Below the pieces are notes generated by a model, which searched no databases, was not told the origin of the DNA, and worked only from the letters and a program-made list of their open reading frames with translations. The translations under genes were made by a program, and so were the position numbers. From Opitutia bacterium (lineage in GTDB: Bacteria; Verrucomicrobiota; Verrucomicrobiia; Opitutales; Seribacteraceae), in assembly GCA_018675995.1 (NCBI GenBank), contig JABGWZ010000102.1, positions 1 to 53,694 on the forward strand: DNA of 53,694 nucleotides, in the 5' to 3' direction. This document shows positions 8,716 through 15,905 of the stretch, in pieces (positions within the stretch are counted from its first letter, which is position 1; each line of letters starts with the position of its first letter).

Positions 8716-11469
8716 TCAAGGTAGAAAGGCATACTCGTTAGAGTTGATTAAGGCTCGGCAAACAATCTCAAGTCCACGATCTTTTGCAATCTGCAAAGAA
8801 GCATTTAATTCCTCTTTCATGGGCTTCCGTGAAAAAATTAACTCAAAAACACGAATAACCGAGGCTTTAAGATTTGCATTTGACTCATTCATTGCTCTGG
8901 TCGCGAGATGTTTTGCCTGATCGACTACAAAATCACTATTCATAAGATTAAGGGCCTGTAATGGAGTGGTGGAAACCGGTCTTTTAGCCCGAACTTGCCC
9001 ACAGTCAGGAAAATCAAATGCAGTAAAGATTTGATCGTCCACCCGGCGCATTCTTTCCTGATAGATCATCCTACGCCATGTTTCCGGGCCAAAATTATTG
9101 AGCACTTCCCATTGGGCATAGGTCTTTTTGATATTGTGGATACGATAGCTTCTACCTCCCATTTTTCGGTTTAACTTTCCGGAAGCCAGGAGAATGCCAT
9201 CACGAATAACCTCGGCCTCCACGCGTCTTGGTGGGAAGCGCCAAAGTAAAGAACTGGTGGCATCTTTTTCCAAACCGATATCGGACGGTTGGTTCGATCT
9301 TTGAAATGCATCAGAGGTAACAAATATTCTTATTAATTCTTTCATCGACCAAGGTGTACCCTCAGGGCGGGAAGGATTGGAAAATTCAGTGGCTATCCAG
9401 TCAAGTAGTTCCGGATGACTTGGAGGAGCACCCGCTCGACCAAAATCTCCACCGGTTACAACCAAACCAGCACCGAATACATGCTGCCAAATTCGATTCG
9501 CCATTACCCGGGCGGTTAAGGGATTTTTTTTCCCTACCATCCACTCGGCAAACTCCGCCCGCCTTGCCCGACCACTTGCTGTGTTATCTACTCCCAAATC
9601 ACCTGATAAAATCTTGGGTGCGGCCGGAGGAACTATATCCCTTGGGTTTTCAGGGCTTCCGCGGTGTAAAACATGTGTGATTTTAGGCTGGATAAAATTG
9701 CCCACAAAACTGGGACGGGGGCCCTCCTCAGAAAGCTTGTATGCAAGGTGGTTAATCTCACCAACTGCATCCCCAGCCGATTTTTCACGCTTCATAAAAT
9801 CCCTGATTTTTTGAATGGATGCGATCTCTTCCCAACTTCCGTCAACCAACTTTACATTCACCAAAAATTTATCAAAATTGAATTTGTTTTTCTGTTCGAG
9901 ATAATCGGTTTCAAAATAATATTCCCGATTTGAACTCATTCGTAAACGCCCCACTTTTACCGGCTTTTCAAAAGTGAATTCCAGCCATGGATTCTGTTTT
10001 TTCTCTTTAATATAACTGGCCTGCCAACGCTGGGTTCCATACTTACCGTCGATGACCCTCGTAACAGGAAACCGATCGCCTTGCTGAGCAAATGCAAAAT
10101 CCGTTTTTACTTTTGTCCCGTTGGAAGCGTTAGCCAAATTAATATTCTCCGCGGGTAAGCCAAATATTTCAACTTCATCCAACCCAACATAACCGGACCA
10201 AAAATTAAGCCGTAATCCCACAACCTCCAGAGGTTTCCAGTGAACCTCTTTATATCCACCCCAATCCTCTTCCCATGTTGTAGTTTTTTTCCTTATTTTA
10301 CTGCGATTTCTGGCAATATCCTTCCAAATTTCATTGGCCTTCGTTTTTCTAGGATGCTCCTCTGAAAATTCGGGAAAACGACTACCAAATTCAATATCCT
10401 GAAATACAGCTGTCATGGAATAGTAATCCTGAATAGATATCGGATCAAATTTATGATTATGACAACGGGCACAGCTCATAGTAACCCCCAGCATGGAAGC
10501 ACCCACTGTTTGCATAATCTCATCCATCCGGTCAGCACGGGCCTGCCGTATTGCAGATGGTTCCTGACCGACAGTCGCTGCGGGCACATGCGGGCCGGCT
10601 ACTAAAAACCCAAGTGCTTCCCCCACTCCCATTCCATCACCAGCCAACTGTTGGCGAATAAATTCATCATAGGGGACATCCTGATTAAATACACGAATTA
10701 CATAATCCCGGTACACCCAGGCAAGTTTACGGTACAAATTGGATTCAGACCCATTTGTCTCTGCCCAACGAATCACGTCCAACCAGTGCTGAGCCCATCG
10801 CTCCCCAAAGTGGGGGGATGCCAATAACTCATCAACTAATACTGTGTAAGCTTGCTCCGAATTTTCCTTATAATCAACCAGGAAATCAGCCACTCTTGAT
10901 GGTTGCGGCGGCAGGCCTGTTAATACCATGGATGCACGTCGAATCAAAGATAATGGATCGGTTTTCTTATTTACTGGTATTCCCTCTTCTTCGAGACGTC
11001 GATTAAGAAAAGCATCGATTGGATTATCTGATTTTTGAGGAATAGCTGGACGCTCAACCGATTGGAATGCCCAATGATCAGTCCCCTCCTCAATTTTATC
11101 CTCCATTTGGCCAGGCCACACCGCTCCTTTCGCAATCCATTGTTCTAGTAATTCGACTTCATCGTCAAAAAGCTTACCACCCTTGGGTGGCATACCGATT
11201 TCCGGATCATCACTTTTAATTACTTCAATCATGTAACTTTTACCTGGGTTCATTGGAATAACCGCAGGCAGTCCAGAATCTCCACCTTTTAAGAGATGTA
11301 CCCGTCGATCGACCCGAAATCCTGACTTCTGCTTATCCGGGCCGTGGCAATCAATGCAATAATCCTCAAACAAAGGAAGTATGTCATCCTCAAAATTAAC
11401 ATTTGCGAATGAGAAATCTTGAATAAAAATTACCAAACAAAGTAAGTTAGCGAATTTTTTAAAGGTCAT
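8716..11469 (-). CDS. PSCyt1-DUF1549-DUF1553 protein (planctomycete-type cytochrome c)
   Basis: This 917-residue secreted protein begins with a signal peptide (residues 1-22) and a cytochrome-c-like domain with CIDCHGPDKQKSG (Cys38, Cys41, His42) and the distal GMPPKGGKL segment. DUF1549 follows (from about residue 145 to 360) and holds a second heme-type motif, CARCHNHKFDP (Cys333, Cys336, His337). A galactose-binding F5/8 type C-like segment lies at about 400-560 (VGLRLNFWSGYVGLDEVEIF, WLEFTFEKPVKVGRLRMSS). DUF1553 forms the C-terminus (ANRIWQHVFGAGLV, GDFGRAGAPPSHPELLDWIA). The embedded sugar-binding-like domain and the GH81 gene two genes downstream suggest a link to polysaccharides. Covalent heme attachment is an inference from the CxxCH motifs. 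Confidence 0.92.
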   Translation of the reverse strand: MTFKKFANLLCLVIFIQDFSFANVNFEDDILPLFEDYCIDCHGPDKQKSGFRVDRRVHLLKGGDSGLPAVIPMNPGKSYMIEVIKSDDPEIGMPPKGGKLFDDEVELLEQWIAKGAVWPGQMEDKIEEGTDHWAFQSVERPAIPQKSDNPIDAFLNRRLEEEGIPVNKKTDPLSLIRRASMVLTGLPPQPSRVADFLVDYKENSEQAYTVLVDELLASPHFGERWAQHWLDVIRWAETNGSESNLYRKLAWVYRDYVIRVFNQDVPYDEFIRQQLAGDGMGVGEALGFLVAGPHVPAATVGQEPSAIRQARADRMDEIMQTVGASMLGVTMSCARCHNHKFDPISIQDYYSMTAVFQDIEFGSRFPEFSEEHPRKTKANEIWKDIARNRSKIRKKTTTWEEDWGGYKEVHWKPLEVVGLRLNFWSGYVGLDEVEIFGLPAENINLANASNGTKVKTDFAFAQQGDRFPVTRVIDGKYGTQRWQASYIKEKKQNPWLEFTFEKPVKVGRLRMSSNREYYFETDYLEQKNKFNFDKFLVNVKLVDGSWEEIASIQKIRDFMKREKSAGDAVGEINHLAYKLSEEGPRPSFVGNFIQPKITHVLHRGSPENPRDIVPPAAPKILSGDLGVDNTASGRARRAEFAEWMVGKKNPLTARVMANRIWQHVFGAGLVVTGGDFGRAGAPPSHPELLDWIATEFSNPSRPEGTPWSMKELIRIFVTSDAFQRSNQPSDIGLEKDATSSLLWRFPPRRVEAEVIRDGILLASGKLNRKMGGRSYRIHNIKKTYAQWEVLNNFGPETWRRMIYQERMRRVDDQIFTAFDFPDCGQVRAKRPVSTTPLQALNLMNSDFVVDQAKHLATRAMNESNANLKASVIRVFELIFSRKPMKEELNASLQIAKDRGLEIVCRALINSNEYAFLP

Positions 11470-11622
11470 TTAAAGTAGAAGACAATTTAAGGAAAATCAG
11501 AATAGTATTATATAAAATAAGTTGAGAATAAAAAGCCATACTGGCAATTTTAAAACAAATATGGATTCATTTATACAAAATAACTTAAAGAATAAGAATT
11601 TGGACAACTAATTAATACTACA

Positions 11623-12363
11623 TTATCGAGACTTGATTAAGGGGGCCGTTTGCTCCGAAGAAGTAATTCCATGAGGTAGTTCCATTATCTTTAAATTCCG
11701 AAAGTGAATCTCGGATCCTTCCGACTCCAAGCAAAGGTATCCTTTTTTATACTGTGAATTACGAATACCATTCACGAATTTGCCATTAACAGAAAGTTTA
11801 ACAACACCATCAACGCATACCACATCATATACATTCCATTCTCCCCTACCCATACATCGATTCTCAAGGGATTTACTTCGACTGCCTCGTGGATTGTCAG
11901 GAGTAGCCTTAAGACCTCCTGCTCCGAAGAGTTCACCGTGAACATAAGCGATCGGAGGTGGGGTCTTATCCTTACGGGTATGCAACTTAACCCAATCAAG
12001 CTCCAACATTTGAATTTCAAGACCTTTTGGTAAGCGGTTCCCAAAAGGTTTGGCGTCACTCCAGGCAAAAATTCCAGAATTACCACCCGGTTCCATGTGT
12101 CGCCATTCAACATGTAAAAGGAAATTCTCGTATTGTCTCTCACTCCGCATCACGCCAATCGGCTTCCCTTTACAGATCAAGATACCGTTCTCAACATACC
12201 AAGTTTCAGGTGAGGTGTTTACATCAACCCACCCAGTCAGATCCTTGCCATTAAATAAATCTATCCATTGGGGAACTTCAGTTCCCCAAAGCACAAATTT
12301 AGGTACTATGATTAAGAAGGTTAAAAAAATTTTATTGAGTAAAAAAAATAAGGTTCTTTTCAT
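11623..12363 (-). CDS. DUF1080 (3-keto-disaccharide hydrolase-like) protein
   Basis: This 246-residue secreted protein has an N-terminal hydrophobic signal (residues 6-25) and one DUF1080 domain, a concanavalin-like jelly roll. Typical blocks are [13 protein letters not shown], the [12 protein letters not shown] strand, [12 protein letters not shown] and [20 protein letters not shown]. Members of the family have been shown to hydrolyse 3-keto-glucosides, and many are annotated as 3-keto-disaccharide hydrolases. Together with the ThuA-like end and the lactonase at the start of the window, it supports keto- or oxidised-sugar processing. It is 153 bp upstream of the PSCyt1 gene on the same strand, so co-transcription is possible but not certain. 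Confidence 0.9.
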   Translation of the reverse strand: MKRTLFFLLNKIFLTFLIIVPKFVLWGTEVPQWIDLFNGKDLTGWVDVNTSPETWYVENGILICKGKPIGVMRSERQYENFLLHVEWRHMEPGGNSGIFAWSDAKPFGNRLPKGLEIQMLELDWVKLHTRKDKTPPPIAYVHGELFGAGGLKATPDNPRGSRSKSLENRCMGRGEWNVYDVVCVDGVVKLSVNGKFVNGIRNSQYKKGYLCLESEGSEIHFRNLKIMELPHGITSSEQTAPLIKSR

Positions 12364-12508
12364 AAAGATTTAGCTTATTTAATACTCTAATTGGTTGGCA
12401 AGACAGGACCTGCATTAACAGCAAAAGCTTTAGTAAAGGGCTTCGCTCATTCGCCAACTAAGGAGTGTGAATTTTTAATCTAACCCTAAACATAATGAAG
12501 GAATAAAC

Positions 12509-13927
12509 TTATTCGGATGATCTTGTAATCTCGAATGTTTCTTTTCCATCCTTCACAACCCAACCAAGTTCAAGAAGTTCATTTCTCAAAAGGTCAGCCA
12601 TTGCCCAATCTTTTGAAAGTTTGGCATTCCAACGCTTTTCAGCCAAGTTTGCTATATCAGCAGGAATTTCCTCTACATCCTCTTTCTTAGCCTCAACAAT
12701 AAGACCTAGGGCATCACAGGTTGCCTGAAACCCTCTGCGAACCTCGCTTAGAGCATCCTGCCTACCTTCATATTCCCCTTTCTCATAAGCTTCGCTCAAT
12801 TCCCTGACCAAACTAAAGCACCTGCCAAGTGCTTCGGGCGTACTTAAATCTGACAACAGGGCCTCTTGAACAGGTTGAAAAGGGCCAAATTCAGTTTCCA
12901 AAGTGCTTCCAGTTGTTGGAATAAAATTAAATCTGGTCGCGAAATCTCTCAATTTTGACATCGCTTTCCGGGATGCTTTCATCGAATCAAAGGTAAAATT
13001 AAGAGGCTGACGATAACTTCCGGATAAAAGTACATATCGTACTTCCTGAGGAGAATAACCCTGCTCGGAAAGTTCTTCCAAAGTGTATAAATTCCCCAGA
13101 GATTTGCTCATTTTTTTTCCCTCAACCATCAAATGAGCAATATGAAACCAATGACGGGCAAAGGTTTTATTAGTGGTCGCTTCCACCTGAGCAATTTCAT
13201 TTTCGTGGTGAGGAAAAACTAAATCCACTCCACCGGAGTGCAAATCAAAGCTTTCTCCGAGATGCTTCATGCAAATAGCACTACACTCGATATGCCAACC
13301 AGGTCGCCCCTGCCCCCAGGGAGATTCCCAATAATTTTCTCCATCCTCAGGTCTTCGTGCTTTCCACAGAGCAAAATCTGCGGCCGAGTCCCTTTCGTAT
13401 TCATCCGAACTTTCACGCTCGGTAACAGAAGTAGTAATTTCCCGATCCGCTAAACGGGATAATCGGCCATAATCTTCAAACGAGCTGACATTAAAATAAA
13501 CCGACCCATCCTCTGCCTTGTACGCTTTTCCCTTCGTTATCAAATTTTCGATTAATACTATCTGTTCAGGAATATGGGCAACTGCCGAAGGTTGAACATG
13601 GGGTGTAAGCAAATTTAAAGCTTCACAATCTTTATCAAAATACTTTGACCAACGATCAGTAAATTCATGTAAAGGAACACCCTCCGCCAGGGACTGCCTT
13701 ATTGTTTTATCATCTACATCTGTTACATTGCGAGCATGGTAAGTTTTTTGACCTGAGGTTTCCAAAACTCTACGAAAAACATCCTGCATGACAAAAGTTC
13801 GAAAGTTTCCGATATGTGCAGGGCCATAAACAGTAGGTCCGCAGCCGTAAAAACGGACACTTTTTCCATCCATAGGAAAAACCTCCCGCACCTCACGGGT
13901 TAAGGTGTCATAGAGTTTGAGTGGCAT
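12509..13927 (-). CDS. cysS: Cysteinyl-tRNA synthetase
   Basis: This 472-residue class I synthetase charges tRNA-Cys with cysteine. Its ATP-binding motifs are intact: HIGN at 38-41 inside [20 protein letters not shown], and KMSKS at 272-276. The zinc ligands typical of CysRS are Cys29, Cys215 in [10 protein letters not shown], and His240 in the LVFPHHENE segment. The C-terminal helical anticodon-binding part ends in [14 protein letters not shown]. The gene lies 4 bp downstream of the TatD-like gene and is the last of a minus-strand run starting near 15832. Length is close to the 461 residues of the E. coli enzyme. Confidence 0.98.
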   Translation of the reverse strand: MPLKLYDTLTREVREVFPMDGKSVRFYGCGPTVYGPAHIGNFRTFVMQDVFRRVLETSGQKTYHARNVTDVDDKTIRQSLAEGVPLHEFTDRWSKYFDKDCEALNLLTPHVQPSAVAHIPEQIVLIENLITKGKAYKAEDGSVYFNVSSFEDYGRLSRLADREITTSVTERESSDEYERDSAADFALWKARRPEDGENYWESPWGQGRPGWHIECSAICMKHLGESFDLHSGGVDLVFPHHENEIAQVEATTNKTFARHWFHIAHLMVEGKKMSKSLGNLYTLEELSEQGYSPQEVRYVLLSGSYRQPLNFTFDSMKASRKAMSKLRDFATRFNFIPTTGSTLETEFGPFQPVQEALLSDLSTPEALGRCFSLVRELSEAYEKGEYEGRQDALSEVRRGFQATCDALGLIVEAKKEDVEEIPADIANLAEKRWNAKLSKDWAMADLLRNELLELGWVVKDGKETFEITRSSE

Positions 13928-13931
13928 TGAG

Positions 13932-14753
13932 CTACTCTTCGCTGATCGTAATGGGTTTTATATCCCACTTAGGATTTTGGCCAAGAAAACGACACGGATT
14001 GTTATGATAAATTTCCACGGCCTCCTGCAGGCTGTGTCCACGACGACGAAATTCAACAATCGATTCCTGAAGGGTGAATGGATCACTTGGTCCCCAATCT
14101 GCAGATGAATTGACCAGGAGCCGCTCGTTGGAATACTTTTCCAAAATATCGACCGACCTTCTAGGGCTGCATTTGGTAACTGGGTAAAGGGTCATACCTG
14201 CCCAGTATCCGGCATCCAATACTGATTCAATGGTTTGTTCTTCCACATGATCAATCCAGATTTTATCCGGATTAACATCCATTCCTGCCAACACTTCGAG
14301 TACTGTTTTGGTTCCGTGTGCTTTATCTGCCAAATGAGGAGTGTGAATAAGAACCAACTGATCATGCTTTATGGCAATCTCTACATGAGCCTGTAATGCA
14401 TCAATTTCATTTTGGGTTGATTTATGTAATCCCGTCTCACCAACTCCTAAGCAGGTTGGTTTTTCCAAAAACTCGGGCATTTGCCTGAGGACCTCATTGG
14501 TAAGTTCCTTATTCTCTGCCTCCTTCGGGTTCACCGCAACCCAGCAATAATGACGAATGCCAAACTCTGCTGCACGGGTGGGCTCGAATTCGGAAATTTG
14601 AGCGAAGTAATCGATAAATGTTTCTGGATACCTGCGGTCAAAGCCCGCCCAAAAAGCAGGTTCACAGACAGCCACAACGCCGGACATTGCCATCCGTTCA
14701 TAATCCTGAGCGGTTCTAGCAATTGCATGATAATGAGGTTGTATAATTTGCAT
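13932..14753 (-). CDS. TatD-related metal-dependent hydrolase
   Basis: This 273-residue TIM-barrel amidohydrolase-type protein is related to TatD. The metal site can be read directly: His7 and His9 in QPHYHA, Glu106 in CLGVGETGLH, His137 in LIHTPH, His169 in IWIDHVEE and Asp219 in NSSADWG. It is not a canonical TatD nuclease: the first motif is PHYHAIART rather than DTHCHLD. It is closer to the TatD-like hydrolases found beside unknown small genes (and in Ebo clusters) of environmental bacteria. Substrate is unknown. It begins 9 bp after the 78-residue gene and precedes cysS by 4 bp. Confidence 0.82.
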   Translation of the reverse strand: MQIIQPHYHAIARTAQDYERMAMSGVVAVCEPAFWAGFDRRYPETFIDYFAQISEFEPTRAAEFGIRHYCWVAVNPKEAENKELTNEVLRQMPEFLEKPTCLGVGETGLHKSTQNEIDALQAHVEIAIKHDQLVLIHTPHLADKAHGTKTVLEVLAGMDVNPDKIWIDHVEEQTIESVLDAGYWAGMTLYPVTKCSPRRSVDILEKYSNERLLVNSSADWGPSDPFTLQESIVEFRRRGHSLQEAVEIYHNNPCRFLGQNPKWDIKPITISEE

Positions 14754-14762
14754 AACTAAAAC

Positions 14763-14999
14763 TTAGGAAACTTTGGCAAAATGAACCAATAACTGTTCAG
14801 TTCGATTGGATTCTGGGTGTTCTTTTTTCGAAAGTAAGGCAAGGGCTTCAATTAATGAATTTAGCCGCGATTCATCATCTGCTTTTTTTCCTTCTTTTTC
14901 GACCGAACGATCATACCTGTCAAGCATGGCCGCAACTTCAAGTAAGTCACGGCGTGCTTCCAGGAAATAAGTATCTAGATTTTTTTGTGGGGATAACAT
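14763..14999 (-). CDS. Small charged protein of unknown function (78 aa)
   Basis: I do not recognise this 78-residue protein. It is highly charged and predicted largely helical (LEARRDLLEVAAMLDRYDRS, then ESRLNSLIEALALLSKKEHP and TEQLLVHFAKVS). It has no signal peptide and no cysteine. Spacing of 9 bp to the TatD-like gene, on the same strand, argues that it is a real gene and possibly an accessory of that hydrolase. It is too short to be EboA, so an Ebo-type cluster is not supported. Confidence 0.65.
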   Translation of the reverse strand: MLSPQKNLDTYFLEARRDLLEVAAMLDRYDRSVEKEGKKADDESRLNSLIEALALLSKKEHPESNRTEQLLVHFAKVS

Positions 15000-15038
15000 A
15001 ACTGATGTTTTTTGATTTAATCTGATTTAGAAAATGGC

Positions 15039-15410
15039 TCAGGCTGGAATCACCGAAGAATGATGGTGTAAAATAGGTGCTGAACTATCCTGACTAAATA
15101 TAAAGGTAAATCTAGCAGCATGTCGAATGAGTTGACCATCTTCCTTGAAAAAAAATGTGTATAACCCAGTCGAAGAGTAACCGCTATCACCTAGTGCCAC
15201 ATGACGGACAGAGGAAGAATTCAATTCGACTCCAGAACCTTCCTTAGCCAAAAAGCCTTTGAAATATCCTTGGATCAGCAAGGGAGTATCCAGAGGTTGA
15301 CTGTCAAAAGTGGCGAATAATAATGCTTCCGTAGAATACATCGATACAAGGTTATCATATTCCCCAGTGTTTATATATTTGATCCAGTTATCTAATTGAT
15401 TGAAATTCAT
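15039..15410 (-). CDS. NTF2-like/CaMKII-association-domain-like protein
   Basis: From the ATG at 15408-15410 this is a 123-residue protein. Longer frames to 15503 would run into the coding end of the ArsC-like gene, and the family fold begins at NQLDNWIKYINTGEYDNLVS. The pattern of a helix pair, YSTEALLFATF, the GYFKGFL helix and the strands RHVALGDSGYSSTGLYTFFF and IRHAARFTFIFS, ending in a His-rich APILHHHSSVIPA, matches the cone-shaped NTF2/SnoaL-like fold of CaMKII-association-domain proteins. Such proteins are usually small-molecule binding or dimerisation units. It lies between the ArsC-like gene (62 bp gap) and the 78-residue gene. Confidence 0.7.
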   Translation of the reverse strand: MNFNQLDNWIKYINTGEYDNLVSMYSTEALLFATFDSQPLDTPLLIQGYFKGFLAKEGSGVELNSSSVRHVALGDSGYSSTGLYTFFFKEDGQLIRHAARFTFIFSQDSSAPILHHHSSVIPA

Positions 15411-15472
15411 TTTAAGAGATTCATATTTTACAGATTTGAGAAAAAGGCTCAACCCCATTTGGTCTAAAAATA

Positions 15473-15832
15473 TTATTTCTTTGGCTGAAAGGCAGCTTCC
15501 CAAAGATCGGGCTTAAATCCCTGCAAGGCTATTTGATCCCCTACCAAAAAGGGTCTTTTGATCAAATTTCCCCGTTCCTGTAAAAGCGAGATAATTTGTT
15601 CCTGTGAGAGATTGGGAATTCGCTCTTTCACATCAGGATCGCGATAGTCCTTACTCGAAGTGTTAAACAGTTTCTTGAGTTGACCGTCATGACTTTTAAT
15701 CATTTCTAAAAACTCCTTCTTAGAGGGAGTCTTTTCCCTGATAGGAAGAAGTTCGTGCTCGATCCCTTTTTCGCTCAACCATCGAATCGCTTTTTTACAC
15801 GATTCACATTTTTTATACTGATACACTTTCAT
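15473..15832 (-). CDS. ArsC/Spx/MgsR-family thioredoxin-fold protein
   Basis: This 119-residue protein belongs to the ArsC-related family that includes Spx, MgsR and YffB. It has Cys9 and Cys12 in YKKCESCKKAIRWL, a CxxC like that of Spx rather than the single catalytic Cys of arsenate reductases. The remaining blocks are family-typical: LFNTSSKDYRD, and LIKRPFLVGDQIALQGFKPD with the conserved RP pair. It could be a redox-sensing regulator or a glutathione/thioredoxin-linked reductase; sequence alone does not decide. It is the first gene of a minus-strand run and is divergent from the M16 peptidase gene, with a palindrome in the 73-bp gap. Confidence 0.85.
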   Translation of the reverse strand: MKVYQYKKCESCKKAIRWLSEKGIEHELLPIREKTPSKKEFLEMIKSHDGQLKKLFNTSSKDYRDPDVKERIPNLSQEQIISLLQERGNLIKRPFLVGDQIALQGFKPDLWEAAFQPKK

Positions 15833-15854
15833 GTTCGTTTATTTGCAAAATATC

Positions 15855-15877
15855 ATTTAGTTATTATCAAACTAAAT
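15855..15877. promoter_or_regulatory. Perfect 8-bp dyad between divergent genes
   Basis: ATTTAGTT (15855-15862) and AACTAAAT (15870-15877) form a perfect inverted repeat with a 7-base spacer. GCAAA at 15845-15849 and TTTGC at 15877-15881 extend the symmetry. It occupies the middle of the 73-bp region between the ArsC/Spx-like gene and the M16 peptidase gene, the usual place for a shared operator. The AT-rich composition raises the chance of coincidence. Confidence 0.35.
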
Positions 15878-15905
15878 TTGCTTCAATAATCAAACCAAAC
15901 AGAAA

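Noticed and set aside
12364-12508. Minus-strand fragment encoding about 17 residues ending PVLPTN, flanked by inverted TTGGTTGGC/GCCAACTAA
   Set aside because: Too short and preceded by an in-frame stop; could be a remnant or a weak hairpin, not supportable as a gene.
13932-14999. Ebo-type cluster (EboA plus TatD hydrolase)
   Set aside because: The neighbour of the TatD-like gene has only 78 residues, far too short for EboA, and no other Ebo genes are present.
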